Shown piece after piece: positions 1 to 11,692 of a stretch of 64,000 bases of DNA. Made by a program: the position numbers and the translations under genes. The DNA comes from Sycon ciliatum (Eukaryota > Porifera > Calcarea > Leucosolenida > Sycettidae): the NCBI RefSeq assembly GCF_964019385.1, contig NC_088655.1, positions 11,174,706 to 11,238,705 of the forward strand. Direction: 5' to 3'. The number at the start of each line of letters is the position of its first letter. The stretch's first letter is position 1. Below the pieces are notes generated by a model, which made no database searches, was not told the origin of the DNA, and saw only the letters and a list, made by a program, of their open reading frames with translations.

Positions 1-2736
1 ACCGCAAGTGCACAGTCGTGCGCTTCATCTATTGAAAGCAGCCAAACCTATCATCAAGAGTACATAACTGTTCCAACTACGCAAGACATAGTGTGTCCAC
101 GTTCTACGCACAGTAGCTATCAGCAGTAAGTTACAAGCCCTCACTCCCGGGCTATGACAAACACAACAGCCTAAACATTGGCGATATTATGTTGAACTGG
201 TAGGTATTGGAGTAAAATAAAAAATAAATAGGAATAACACCAAGTACATACGGCCAAGGGCAAGTGCTTACTCAGCCTGGCGACACTGCGCAACAAACGA
301 GTTCAACCGGGGCCTATCACTGTATGATGGGCGGCATCCTCTGAAGCAATTGACGGCCCATCTACATGTAACAAAATGACAATCTGGTGCGCAACAAGCC
401 CATCACCACTGAATAGTTCAGTCCACTGTTCCGCTCCACGAACATCGAGGCTAAGGACTTTCGGCACACCTGTTGACGGATCGCCCTGCCGGGATGTCCC
501 CGCCCGCACAAGGCAACAATCTCGGCTCTGTCTCAACTTTCTCCGTCCCGGCCTCTCGGAGCAGATGCGCAATCAAATAGCGCACCTCATTATGGCGCGC
601 TATCATAATTATAGCCACCAGTTGTGTGGGTGAGCGCATTCTGTGCGGTGAGTTCTGCACCGCAAACACATGTGTCCGGAAGGCCCACCGAACGGCGGCC
701 GTATCGAATGCAGAGTGCATCCCTGAAGTAAGTATTCTTCAGAACTGTTCCGCCCTGGAACCTGGGCACTACCGTAAGCCAAGATGAGAGTCCCTTCTCA
801 TCTCAGACCTCAACCAGAAGCTGCTGCTCCTCGTTTTAGACTCGCCTTAATCTCCTGCTGGCAGCCATATTGTCCGTACTTAAGCTGACCGCGCTACTCG
901 CGCAAGTACTAGTAGTAGTAGTAGTAGTTGTCGAGTGGCGAAAATGGCAGGTATCTTACGTCATGAACAACGTCATTTGACCCTACTAGTACTCGCCCTA
1001 GTCTCTGTGCTGCCTGTTGCGGGAAAGTCCCGGTTGGAAGGCGTACAACACGTGACATGCGTGCTCTGAGCTGGACATCAAGATTCAAGATGCACTTGAT
1101 CCGATCTAGATCAACGGGCGATACATGTACAATCATGTACATCTAAGTGCTGGTGCGCTTGATCACAGGTGACTCGGAACAACTGCTGAACCGTGATCTG
1201 CGAGACATGGCATTCTTGTGTCACGAGGCACGTGACTTCATCATTCCTCTTGCAGTAAAATCCAAAAACACTACACGCAAAAAATCAGTCACTTTTGCAA
1301 ACGTCTAACTAAGGACCACGAGCCATGGACTAAAGACGGCTTTTTCTGGGCTCAAGGGGTACCGGGTGGTCGTTAGTCACATGCACAGGTTTCACTGTAG
1401 ACTACATCAGTTAGGCCGAGAGTCGATTGCCTCATCGAATGTAGATCGATTGTGGTTCGGTGCACTCAAGGAACAATGAATCTAGACAATGTGAATGGCG
1501 TGCGCAAGGTAACCCAGGAATGCTGCAAGTACAGCCAGTAGCATTGACAGTTTCCTGAATTGTGAGTGACAAAGGTCGGGTATTGATTCGCATCTCTTGC
1601 TGCCTAGGAAATAATTTAATTCCACATCTGTATCAGTGTTTGCTGGGAAAAGTGCTAGTGATTAATTTTCAAACTCGAAGCCCGCGTGTAGATTTGAGAT
1701 GGCCAGCTCGCCCACCTGGGCTGAAGTGCAGAGCAGCAGGAAAGAAGGCACCTCAGGATGCTGACCACTACCGGCCTGTGGGGACATACATAGATTATAC
1801 ATGTACATGACATGTATCGCAGGCCTATGTACAGATGTTAGTAAGGCTGTGACAAGGACTAACGCAACAAAAAGCTGCAATGCGGTGTGGCGGAGCATGC
1901 TTTCCAATGCACTGGACAATGAATGTAAAGTTCACGATGTCATTGCTTCCAGTATGCCGGTGCAGGTTTTGGTGATGTAAAGGTTCTGCCTAAGTACTGA
2001 GTGGGCAACAGAATGAACAATGGCGGTGTTCGTCGACTTTTCGATGTAATGCGAGCAACTAACCTCAAAACATGTACATGTACATGTACATAGCAGATTC
2101 AGCGGAGGACGTTCAGGTTGGTTGTCACTCTGAGTTTCATGCAGTTAGGCAATCATCAGACAACTGATACTCGGGTCTACCCAACAGTATGCTTACAAAC
2201 GCAGAGGGCCACAAGCGTAAACAAATTTAGCGCTAAATCTGGTGTAAGGTATGGCTAGAAAGCTGGCGCGGGCCAAGGCGCGACAGTAGAAGGTCTAGGA
2301 GGGTGGCGAGCACCAGGCATGTACTGTGCCTTGCGTTGAGGTATAAAAATGTGACCACTGGTCAGATACCCTATCATAATCTCTGTAATAACTTGGTAAT
2401 AACTGCTGCTGTGCCTGAAGTGCTGGTGCGTTGAAGAGCATAGTCAGATACATGTACGTCTCCAAACCTTACATTCAACCTAACTGTGTTCGTTACCAAC
2501 CGGATTTATTACAACGTAGGTTGGATGTTAACCGGGCTTCACAGACAAGTTTAGATCATCTGTAGTTTTAGTAACAAAGCAGTTGAAGATGGCGAAGCTA
2601 GGTATACCGCTGCTGATAGTTGCTGTCGTTACGCCTATTCTGGTGTTCCTGCAGTGGATTCTCATGTATCCTGTGTTTGAAAGAGATTGGGAGTTTCTGA
2701 AAAGCACTGTTTGCTTGCATATGCTTTCTACTACAG
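1..2736. other. No gene recognised
   Basis: I find no convincing coding region, RNA gene or transposon in these 2.7 kb. Visible are a short TAG triplet repeat near 908-927 and a CATGTA-type palindromic string near 2071-2090. A 58-codon frame from an ATG at 2589 has a hydrophobic start (MAKLGIPLLIVAVV) and could be a leader or chance. A pyrimidine-rich stretch ending CTACAG at 2736 looks like a splice acceptor for the exonuclease exon that follows. Confidence 0.5.
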
Positions 2737-3966
2737 GAAGGAGAAGGTACACAGTATGGAAGTGAATGCGCTCTCCGTCCATCAGATGACCATGTGTTGC
2801 CACCACCATCCGGGCCTGTGTCATATAAGCCACTGGAGACGTCAAAGGACACCAACTTAGTGTTCTTTGACCTGGAATCGACAGGGTTCGGCGACTGTGC
2901 CGAGATAGTTCAGCTTGCGGCCCAGTCTGGCAGCAACACCTTCAGCCAGTACGTTGTGCCGGAAAGACCCATCCATCCGAAAGCCACGGAGAAGATCGGC
3001 CTGACTGTCACTGCGGTCAATGGCCAGAGGAGGTTACAGCGCGTTGGATCCAAAGAGCCTTTGCAATCTGTCACCCTCCATGATGCCATCACCACTTTCA
3101 TCCGTTGGTTGTAGGGGCTTGGCAGTCAAACTGTGTTGGTTGGTCACAATTTACTCAAGTTTGATTGCCGAGTCTTGTTCAACCAACTGGAGAGATTAGG
3201 TATGGTGCAAGACCTTCTCTCTGCGGTGGCTGGGTTCATTGACACTTTGCCTGCCATCAGGAATGCGCATCCAGGTTGTGTCTCCTACACTCAGGAGCAT
3301 CTGTTCAGACAGTTTGTTGGCACCCAGGGGTATGATGCACACAATGCGATTGGTGATGTGAATGCCTTGTCTGAGCTCTATGACAAATGCCTAGATTCAG
3401 ACAAGGCATTCACACTCTGTGTTACATCTCAATCGTCATTTGATGTGCATGCATACAACCTCCGGTGCAAGAAATTGGCTGAAGAGATGAAAGCTTGCAT
3501 CCCCGTCAAGGCGCTGTCTAATGGCATGGCGAAGAAAATTGCCAGCAGTGGGCTAAGCCTTGCGGATTTGAGGGTTTCTTTCCGGAGAAACGGTGCAGCT
3601 GGTCTGAGAGCGCTACTTGCAGAGCCCGATACGACTGGTCGGCCAAGGGTGACTAAGTCTGCACCGACTCTAGCAAAGCTGGCGGGGCACTTTGCTGAGA
3701 CCGAAGCCATCCGCCAGGCTACCAGTGCAACACAGTGTGAAGACATCAGTGCTACGCCAAGTGCCACTGTCAGTGCCGCCCCAAGTTCCACCGTCACTGC
3801 TACGCCAAGTGCCACTGTCAGTGCCGCCACAAGTTTCACCGTCAGTGCTGTTGCCAGCGCTTTGCTGCCACCGGCCACTCTAGCATTGTATCGTCGCCGG
3901 AAAGCAGAAGGGTACGACTTGCCAGATCCTGCTTATATGAAGTGGCTGAGAAGTGTACAAACCTAG
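2737..3966 (+). pseudogene. DEDDh (DnaQ-like) 3'-5' exonuclease, last exon, one in-frame stop
   Basis: The reading frame opens after an acceptor-like CTACAG and runs to 3966. All five catalytic residues of a DEDDh exonuclease are visible in order: FFDLESTG (Exo I, Asp and Glu), VGHNLLKFD (Exo II) and HNAIGDVNAL (Exo III, His-x4-Asp). This is the fold of Pol III epsilon and TREX enzymes, which remove nucleotides from DNA or RNA 3' ends using two metal ions. After the domain comes a low-complexity Ser/Thr/Ala/Pro segment built from short repeats (about 3750-3850), then a basic tail. One TAG at 3112-3114 lies between Exo I and Exo II in the same frame. Either the gene is recently dead, the stop is read through, the region is an intron, or the base is an assembly error. 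No ATG is visible in this exon, so upstream exons are expected. Such exonucleases also occur in multicopy invertebrate families of unknown role. Confidence 0.72.
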
Positions 3967-4401
3967 AGTGTCCGGGGGACCATGACGACAGCATGGGCAC
4001 GTACAGGTAATGACAGCTACTACGTGTTTTCAAGCCTTTTACTATGGCGATACATTGTGCCTACTGTGTAGGTATTCCTTTCCGTAGATCTACTCCAGAT
4101 AATATTTATGGTTTCTTGATTGCAATGCCGCTGCGTTTGATGATTGGCTAATACTCATATTTTTCTTAGTTAGCTCAGGTTCTTACTGCTGTGAACAAAG
4201 CCATTGAAGTATAATAATAATAATACTGAGTTGTGTAAACAAATATGTAAGATAAATGTTGGTCATACGTGCGATTTGATTGGAAACGCACTCTGGAATG
4301 CATTGCGATTCTTCATTATGATACAATTTCGACACTTTCAAGCTCTATTTGAAGAGTTAGATCCGGTTGAATCCGCTCAAAATTGTTCAACACTATCCTA
4401 T
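3967..4401. other. Gene-free flank of the large palindrome
   Basis: No gene seen. About 80 bp near 4320-4400 resembles 12880-12970 in the palindrome spacer, so the flank itself is probably part of an older dispersed repeat. Confidence 0.4.
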
Positions 4402-4895
4402 TATTTAGAAAAGCGATCCTGTCAGCTTTTCTATTATTGTGTTCACATGGCAGAAAAAACGACACCGCTATGCTACGTAAGTTTCTACGTAAGGTGCTCG
4501 GTACTTCACTTAGGCTACGTAAGTTTCTACGTAAGGTGCTCGGTATTATATTATCTACCAACGCGTGGTAGCCGCATGCTGTGCACGTGCACGGCAGACA
4601 TTGTGTTGCATGCAGTGCAGTCCGTTTTCGGATGTGCATGCGCGAGGAACTTCCTTCTTTGGAACTGCTTCTTGCATGAGCTGTTTCGGATATTTCGTGT
4701 CCTGGCTTATTTCGCTTCGGCTCTGCTGAGACCTCTTTTCACGGAATATTACTCAATGACAGGTGAGTTGACCAGTTCCCTTTGATTCATTTGCTTGTGT
4801 TGACTCTTTCATTTACGAAAAGTGTGCTGATTTTAGGTGGAATACAATAAAATTAATAAATGGAAAAGCTGACAGGATCTCTTTTCTATATTATT
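4402..4895. repeat. Terminal sub-element of the left arm
   Basis: Bounded by inverted copies of a motif with AAAAGCTGACAGGATC at about 4404-4437 and 4855-4895. The matching unit in the right arm is about 19456-19954. A diverged direct duplication of roughly 130 bp follows (about 4713-4846 and 4905-5032), seen as shared strings such as ACTCAATGACAGGTGA. Confidence 0.55.
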
Positions 4896-5580
4896 AACTT
4901 TTCTGCTGTCGAGGCCTCCTTTTACGGGATACTCAATGACAGGTGATCTCTGAATTGACCAGCTTCCTTCGATTCATTTGCTTATGCTCACCCTTTCATT
5001 TACGGAAACGTGTGCTGATGTTATTCGGATTTAGATCCATTCGTATCTCTTTGCCCTTGCCAACAGTGTGCGAAGAACGCGAGTTCACCTTCTTGACGGT
5101 AAGGCTTATGTTGCTCCTGAGGCTTAGATGTGTTGTCGAAATACTCATGTTCATTGTACATTGGTACGTTACAAGTAAGGCACTGGTCATGATTACTTCC
5201 GGCATTCCGTGCTCCGATCATAGGGTAGAATCTGAATCAGTGGCATAGCATCGTTGGCAGTTCCCAATCTGGAGGGAAAAGTTCAAGGACGCATTGGCCG
5301 AGTACTAGTATGCAAACTAAATTCGCATATCAGGGAAAATCTCCATTATGGAGAGGTTCATGCATTCAGTGACTTGTTTGCTTCATACGAAACAAGCCAA
5401 TGGGTGCAGTCTCGTCTCGTGAAAATCTCGTACGATCGGATTTGTTTGAAATTACTCGAGCCTGGGCTGTTTGATTTGTGAGTAGCGCCGAGATTGCACT
5501 GCCCCAAATAAAGTTGCGTGCCGGTAGAGCAAGAATTACGATCTGCAATCTGTTTGTAGTACCTGCAAGAATGTGCTGTA

Positions 5581-6247
5581 CCGTAAGGCCCTCATCAGAC
5601 TACGTACATAGAAAATCCAGTACAAAATCACATAAAACCTAAAAGGCAACATTTTTCCATGCCTGCTTTCAGACTACACATTTTACATGCAATATACAGG
5701 CAACCTTTGACCCTACGAAATTGCGCAAGGGGCCTGGGATGTGTGAAAGCAGCGGACAGTCGTACCCGGGTACAAAGTTCGTACAACTGCCTGGTGAAAG
5801 TACGATAAATGCAGGAAAGTTGCCTTGTACAAGGGTTGGCACCCTGCCTGAAAGGATTGGGCAGCTTTTTAGGCTTCCCGCCAGATTCTTGTTGTTGTCC
5901 TGGAAACTTCTATGTAAATGTGACTTATAGGCTGTTTTGTACCTAGTCTGAAGAGGGCCTAAAGTACCGCCAGAGCGCCCCACCATCTCATCCTTTCGTG
6001 GTCGTATTGTGGAGGTGGTCTGCTGTCTGTAGGTCATACGACATGAACCTTGTACACATATTGCACGTTTTGCAGTCAATCTGTACCTTCAAGATCAAGA
6101 GGACACAAGCTCCACACAAAAACCTGCCAAGTGTGACCTTAGTACACTAAGATTCTCACATCGTACACACTTCGTTGCACTCTGCCATACGATTTTACTT
6201 TCTCTGGCTGTAAAATCAAGGTGGGGCGCTCTGGCGGTACTTTACGG
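5581..6247. mobile_element. TA-type MITE carrying a second MITE
   Basis: The termini CCGTAAAGTACCGCCAGAG and its complement (left terminus interrupted after CCGTAA) are flanked by TA at 5579-5580 and 6248-6249. Removing it leaves about 290 bp of original element. The right palindrome arm near 18760-18775 keeps the unfilled site with a single TA, which proves insertion after the arms were duplicated. TA duplication points to a Tc1/mariner-type mobiliser. No transposase is present. Confidence 0.82.
5587..5959. mobile_element. Nested PIF/Harbinger-like MITE
   Basis: The ends GGCCCTCATCAGACTACGTAC and the imperfect complement GTACCTAGTCTGAAGAGGGCC (373 bp in all) are flanked by TAA at 5584-5586 and 5960-5962. 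A TAA/TTA target duplication with a G/C-rich start is typical of PIF/Harbinger elements. It sits in the left terminus of the TA-type MITE, so it arrived later still. Confidence 0.8.
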
Positions 6248-6808
6248 TACATGTATCGTATTTTCTCTGTTGTTGTTTCAGTTGCCGTCATGTTGCTAAA
6301 GAAAGGTTCAGTGACTCATTTCTTTCATAAAAGACGAGTCAATGGTTTGGTCTGGCTTCGAATCTTTCGCTGTAGAAGAAATCTATTCGTGTCTCTATTG
6401 GAGAAATAATTATTGTATGCACTCGTTATAAAATAGGGTTAAGACAAACTCACAGAGCAAATGCTATCGGTCCCTTGATGTTCGTCCTAAAGAGGTTTGA
6501 CTGGATATCATTCATACTCCCCCAAAGTCGTGTAACCTGTTATTATTATGGAGTGCCTTGGTTATCTCTCAGTACCTCCAACCATATATCCTTGCCCCCT
6601 ATATCCTCAGGATCAGTGTAGTTGTTGGAACGACGTGTTGGACTCAGCAATGTCTTTGTTTACATTTTAATACATGTTTATTGTTCCTACTTTGCTGTGT
6701 TGTTTTAGACAATCGTGGACTTGTAACACTTTGAAGTCATTGAACTGCTTCCAAAAGTTTTATAGACATCAACAGGATTACGATTTCACTACAATATGAT
6801 GCCGGATG

Positions 6809-6991
6809 TGTAACAGGTTTAATCAAACTTGAAAAGTAAGAGGCCTGGTTGAGCGTGCCTCGACCAGTTATATGCAAAATGTGATAGTATACATGTGGCA
6901 ATGGCGCCAATGAAGGTGCTAATAGACAGGCGTAAGACGCATGAGGTGCGAGGGAGTGTAAAGTTATAGAGAACAGGGGAAAACTGTTACA
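6809..6991 (-). repeat. 3' LTR of the Ty3/Gypsy element
   Basis: 183 bp with TGTAACAG...CTGTTACA ends. The minus-strand sequence just before it (6992-7004, read AGGAGCGGGATGA) is purine-rich and is the likely polypurine tract. Confidence 0.93.
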
Positions 6992-7190
6992 TCATCCCGC
7001 TCCTATGGAGAGGAAGGAGCTTATAACCCAAATGCTCAAGTGGAATAGAGTACAATAAGCGCAAACACGTGCGAGACGAAAAAAGGCTTCGCACTGAAGT
7101 AACACAATAAGACGACTGAAACTCCATGCAAATAAAGTGTAATAAGCTCAACAAATGTGTAAGGTGAAACTAGAAGTTCAACTGCAAAAC

Positions 7191-10100
7191 TCAGCGGGCA
7201 GAAGCCAAGGTTTTGTACTTCTGAAGTGGAACAATGTCATTACCAGATTCATCCAACAAATAATGTTCAGGCTCCCAAGTGGCATCAGAGTAGCCTTGCC
7301 ACTTGACTAGGTACTGAAGCTGATTCTGCCGGCGGCGGTGACTGAGAATGTTCTCCACCACATAGCGGGCATGACCATCAAGGTCCGTGATAGGCGGAGG
7401 CGTAGGCTGTCTCCTATTAGGAATAGCGTTCTTCTCGTAGGCACGGAGTGCCGACACATTAAATACCGGGTGACAGCGGCTGGTATGAGGCAACTTGAGC
7501 TTGTAGGCATTCGGGCCGACCACATGGGTTATAGGAAAGGGGCCAAACCACTTGGGGCGTAATTTATGGGATGGTCGGTCCCGAGCTTCAGGAGTCAGGA
7601 GGAAATCCCGGTAGACCATTACCAAATCTCCCACCTTCAGCTTTCCCTCGACCCTTGTCCGATCTGCATAGAAGGCCTGACGAGCTTGAGCTGCCACTAG
7701 CGCATCTTGTGAGATCTTGACCGCGTCTTGTCTTGCTTGCAACCAATCAGCTGAATCTCTGCCTCCCTGAATAGGGTTGAGGAAGTCGGGTGGCGCTCTG
7801 GGATTTAGACCGTAATTTAAGAAGAACGGTGTGTTTCCTGTAGATGATTGAGTAGCGCTGTTGATAGAAAACTCACAGAGAGGTAGGAGCATATCCCAGT
7901 TATCTTGTTTATGATTTACAAAAGCCCTCAGCACATCCTCTACTATTCTGTTTACTCGTTCAGTTAGGCCATCTGTCTGAGGGTGATTGGCAGTACTAAA
8001 TGCTAGTTTCGTTCCTAAGCGATCAAACAATTCCTGAAAAAATGCTGCCGTAAATCTTGGATCACGATCACATACAATACTAGAACTCAAACCATGAAGT
8101 CGAAATACATGTTGAATATACAGATCAGCACTTCCTTTAGCGTCAATAGTAGAGGAAGTAGGTGCTAAATGTACACACTTTGTCAAGCGGTCTACAAATA
8201 CATATATAGCATCATGACCTGTATCGGTCCTAGGCAAACCCATGATAAAATCCATCGAGATATCCGCCCACGGCTGACTGGGCACTGGTAAATTCTGCAA
8301 GAGACCAGTTTTTAGCTGGCCGCCTTTAACTCGTTGGCAGACGTCACATGACTTGACAAACGCCTTTACATCCAGTCCCATTCTGGGCCAATAGAAATAT
8401 CTAGCGAGTCTGAAATAGGTGCGATCTCGACCGGGATGCCCCGCAGTCACACAGTCATGGTATTCTTGAAGCAGGGCGAGTCGGAGTTTGCTACTCTTTG
8501 GAATGCATAGCCTGTTCTGTGGTGAAGATCTGAGATAAAGATAACCGGGTGTTTCATTTAGATTGTAACGGTCGTGCAGATTGTCATAGCTTGAATTTTT
8601 CAGTCTCCTGATAATGGGAGCAAGATCCTTGTCGCACTTGTAACCGCTGACAATTAACTGCGCTAAGTCTGGATTAATCTCTAGGGTATGCTCTATGGCA
8701 TTCAACTGAATGTTAGGAGGATAGGATGACCCGCCTATTTCAGAATCACTGAACAGATCTGGACGGCGTGAAAGCGGGTCGGCAATGTTTTTCTTTCCTG
8801 GTTTGTGAAAGACCGTAAAGTCATAGTCAGCTAAAAACTCTACCCATCTTGCCTCACGCTTGGTGAGATTCGGTTTGGTTCGTAAATAGGCAACACCCAT
8901 ATTATCAGTCATCAGGTCAAAGTGGCGGAATAGATAGATTCTCCAGCACTTTAATGCAAATACCACAGCCAACGTTTCCCTCTCGGCCGCAGTATAGTTG
9001 CGTTCTGCAGCTGACAGTTTCCGACTACAATAGGCTACGGGATGCAAATCCATATCTTCTCCCTGCTGCAGGAGCACACCCGCCACGGCAAAGTCACTTG
9101 CGTCAGTTTCTACCGTGAAGCTTTTCTCAACATCGGCCAGTTGCAACACTGGCGCCTCGAGTAATGCTGATTTTAGAGACTCGAATGCCTTCTGTCTAGC
9201 AGCGCTCCATTCAAAGCGTGAATTTTTTCCGGTGATTTCTTCTAATGGACGAGAGATGGTCGAGTGTCGATCTATGAACCTTCGGAAATAGTTAGCAAAG
9301 CCAAGAAACTTCCTCACATCAGTTACTGACGACGGAGTTGGCCATGTTTCCACAGCACTTATCTTCTTGGGATCAGGGGAAATTGATGTGCCGTTGATTT
9401 TATGCCCCAAGAAGAGAACTTCTCTCACGCCGAATTCGCATTTAGACTGTTTACAATACAGCTCACTATTTCTAAGTGTTTCTAGAACTGTTTGAAGATG
9501 ATGCTGATGATCTTCCCAGGTCTTGCTGAAAACTAGAATGTCATCCAAGAATACTACAACGAATTTTCGGAGATGCGGTTGCAGAATAGAGTTCATGAGT
9601 GACTGAAAGGTGGCCGGGGCATTAGTCAGCCCGAATCCCATGACTCTAAATTGGAAGTGGCCGAACGGCGTATTAATAGCCGTCTTAGAAACATCCGAGT
9701 CTTGAATTCTGATTTGATTGTACCCCGACCGCAAGTCCAACTTGGAGAAATATGCACTGCCCTGGATCGTGTCGAATAAGTCATCAATATTAGGAAGACA
9801 AGCTTTGTTTTTGATCGTAATTCTATTCAATTCTCGCCAATCGCACACCATTCTCAGAGTACCATCCGACTTTTTCACAAAAAACACAGGTGCACCGTAT
9901 GGCGACTTACTTGGCTCAATGAATCCCTTCTCAAGTAATTCTGACAGCTGTGACTGGAGCTCGTCCATCTCTGGTTTCGGCAGGCGGTAGGCGGGTCGAG
10001 ACGGTGGTCTGGCTCCATCTTCTATCTGGATTTCATGGTCGACTGGTCTCTTCGGTGGAAGCTCATTCGGCAGCTCGTCTGGAAATAAATCCTGGTACCT

Positions 10101-10844
10101 CTTGAGCAGGTTCTGGATGTCTTGTTGCTCTGATTCCTGGAGTTGTGGCCCGGAACGATTCTCCTCGTTTGCAGCAGTGACCCATGCAAGAAACCCCTCG
10201 GCTCCACTCCTCAGGGCATGACGAGCTTGTCGGCCACTGATAAACATGCTTTCCACAGATGGCCGGTCGGCTGTCGGCGGGTTAGCTGAAGGCAATTTGG
10301 CAACAAAGGGCTCACCGTCCAACTGAACTTCGTTCGTACGGAAGTTGATGCTGGGGTTGTTCCTTGTAAGCCACGGCTTGCCAAGAATAGCGTCGTAGCG
10401 AGTCAGGGGATACACAGTAAAGTGCTGTTCCTCACTGAAGCCCCCGACTGTCACCCTTAGCGTGCGTGTGGAAATCTGCGGGACCTCGCTGGTCGAGCCG
10501 TCCGCCAATGTTACGCTCAGCACTGCTGAGCTTGCATCCGTGTCAAGATGATGCTTTCGAACAAAACTGTCTGCAATGAAGTCATGCGTCGAACCGGAAT
10601 CTATCAGCATCACTGCACGGCGACCGCCGATCTTTCCCTGTATGCGCAGTAGGTCGTGTTCAGGTTCATTGCCGACGCTGACGTTGCTGACATGACACCT
10701 TTCTGCAACGGGACAATTTCCTACAGCTATGGGTGTCTCCGGCTCCGTAGGTTCCTGGAGAGCAACGTCTTCAACCTCCAGAGCTCCGAACCGGTTAGCG
10801 ACTGGTACCGGCGTGGGTGCTTGGGTCGTCGCCAGTAAGCGCAC
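7191..10844 (-). CDS. pol: Ty3/Gypsy Pol polyprotein (PR-RT-RH-IN-chromodomain)
   Basis: An open frame of 1217 codons. In order: an aspartic protease with a LIDSGSTHDF active site near residue 80; a reverse transcriptase with LDLRSGYNQI and the catalytic FLDDILVFS; RNase H with TVETDASDFA; an integrase with an HHCC zinc finger (HPGRDRTYF ... CDVCQRVK) and a DDE core around WADISMDFIMG; and a C-terminal chromodomain (YLVKWQGYSDATWEPE). The chromodomain places it with chromoviruses, where it directs integration to particular chromatin. Pol follows Gag closely in a different frame, an arrangement for which this family commonly uses translational shifting or re-initiation. The frame looks whole. 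Confidence 0.96.
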   Translation of the reverse strand: MRLLATTQAPTPVPVANRFGALEVEDVALQEPTEPETPIAVGNCPVAERCHVSNVSVGNEPEHDLLRIQGKIGGRRAVMLIDSGSTHDFIADSFVRKHHLDTDASSAVLSVTLADGSTSEVPQISTRTLRVTVGGFSEEQHFTVYPLTRYDAILGKPWLTRNNPSINFRTNEVQLDGEPFVAKLPSANPPTADRPSVESMFISGRQARHALRSGAEGFLAWVTAANEENRSGPQLQESEQQDIQNLLKRYQDLFPDELPNELPPKRPVDHEIQIEDGARPPSRPAYRLPKPEMDELQSQLSELLEKGFIEPSKSPYGAPVFFVKKSDGTLRMVCDWRELNRITIKNKACLPNIDDLFDTIQGSAYFSKLDLRSGYNQIRIQDSDVSKTAINTPFGHFQFRVMGFGLTNAPATFQSLMNSILQPHLRKFVVVFLDDILVFSKTWEDHQHHLQTVLETLRNSELYCKQSKCEFGVREVLFLGHKINGTSISPDPKKISAVETWPTPSSVTDVRKFLGFANYFRRFIDRHSTISRPLEEITGKNSRFEWSAARQKAFESLKSALLEAPVLQLADVEKSFTVETDASDFAVAGVLLQQGEDMDLHPVAYCSRKLSAAERNYTAAERETLAVVFALKCWRIYLFRHFDLMTDNMGVAYLRTKPNLTKREARWVEFLADYDFTVFHKPGKKNIADPLSRRPDLFSDSEIGGSSYPPNIQLNAIEHTLEINPDLAQLIVSGYKCDKDLAPIIRRLKNSSYDNLHDRYNLNETPGYLYLRSSPQNRLCIPKSSKLRLALLQEYHDCVTAGHPGRDRTYFRLARYFYWPRMGLDVKAFVKSCDVCQRVKGGQLKTGLLQNLPVPSQPWADISMDFIMGLPRTDTGHDAIYVFVDRLTKCVHLAPTSSTIDAKGSADLYIQHVFRLHGLSSSIVCDRDPRFTAAFFQELFDRLGTKLAFSTANHPQTDGLTERVNRIVEDVLRAFVNHKQDNWDMLLPLCEFSINSATQSSTGNTPFFLNYGLNPRAPPDFLNPIQGGRDSADWLQARQDAVKISQDALVAAQARQAFYADRTRVEGKLKVGDLVMVYRDFLLTPEARDRPSHKLRPKWFGPFPITHVVGPNAYKLKLPHTSRCHPVFNVSALRAYEKNAIPNRRQPTPPPITDLDGHARYVVENILSHRRRQNQLQYLVKWQGYSDATWEPEHYLLDESGNDIVPLQKYKTLASAR

Positions 10845-10852
10845 CCCCTTTC

Positions 10853-11692
10853 TTACTGGCGACCAGCGTTTGGGTAGCGCTGTCCACCCTCAGTACAGTC
10901 TTTAGCGAGGTGGCCTGGCTTCCTGCAAGCAAAGCAGTGTCCCATTGCTCGCAGTTGGACACGCTCTTGGTCCGTCAGCTTGCGGAGGCCCTGACCACGG
11001 AAGCTGGGCACGGAACGCGACTCTCTACTGGCTGGTGGCCCCGACGCCGGTGGCCCTGACGACTGCTCCACGGTGTTTGCTGCCATGACAGCTTGCTCCA
11101 GGGTACGTGGATGCTCACGCATGACCTGTCGCTGGATGTGCGGCACTAGACCCCTGACGAACAGCAGCGCTCTGGTGTGGTGGTCGATTTCCGGCACTTG
11201 CAGGCTGAGGCGAGTGAAAGCAGCAATGTATGCGTCCAGCGACCCGCGCTGCGCTGCGGAAATTAGTCCCATACGCGATGTTTCCTCGTTGTGCCGTGGT
11301 CCGTACACATCGCCAAGTGCCGCTTTCAGAGCAGGCCAGTCGGAAAACACTTGGTTAGCTTCCAATGCCGCTATCAACCAAAGACGAGCGTTTCCAGTCA
11401 AAAATCCTGCCGCGTAGTCGACCCTCTGTGCCGCATTTGGGAGTGCCAACGACCGTAGGGCCATGTCCATTGCAAACGTCCATTCTTTGAATGTAGCGGA
11501 ATCTCCTCCAAACACAGGCGGCTCTTTCGTAAGGCGGGGTGTTGGCTCCCACGGTTCCGAGTTCGGATGTATCGTTCGGTTTCCTTGGCTAACGCGCTGA
11601 GCGGTCTTGATATCGTTTATCAGCCGAACGACGAGTACGAGGAGCGTAAGCAGAGCGACCAGAACACCTGCCAAAAGCAGAGTAGTAACCAT
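10853..11692 (-). CDS. gag: Ty3/Gypsy Gag with hydrophobic N-terminus and zinc knuckle
   Basis: 280 codons starting from an ATG that lies inside the primer-binding site. The C-terminal CFACRKPGHLAKDC is a classic CCHC nucleocapsid zinc knuckle. The central part (GGDSATFKEWTFAMDMAL and on) has the usual Gypsy Gag look. Residues 4-24 are strikingly hydrophobic (LLLAGVLVALLTLLVLVV) like a membrane anchor, which is uncommon in Gag. The next methionine is about 75 residues on, so the choice is between this start and a non-AUG one. Confidence 0.88.
   Translation of the reverse strand: MVTTLLLAGVLVALLTLLVLVVRLINDIKTAQRVSQGNRTIHPNSEPWEPTPRLTKEPPVFGGDSATFKEWTFAMDMALRSLALPNAAQRVDYAAGFLTGNARLWLIAALEANQVFSDWPALKAALGDVYGPRHNEETSRMGLISAAQRGSLDAYIAAFTRLSLQVPEIDHHTRALLFVRGLVPHIQRQVMREHPRTLEQAVMAANTVEQSSGPPASGPPASRESRSVPSFRGQGLRKLTDQERVQLRAMGHCFACRKPGHLAKDCTEGGQRYPNAGRQ

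Noticed and set aside
303-720. Overlapping frames of 85-89 codons on both strands
   Set aside because: No motif, no start context, no codon pattern; chance frames.
4204-5481. Frames in the left palindrome arm (193 and 101 codons) mirrored in the right arm
   Set aside because: Cover repeated MITE-like sequence with inverted and tandem duplications; no domain recognised.
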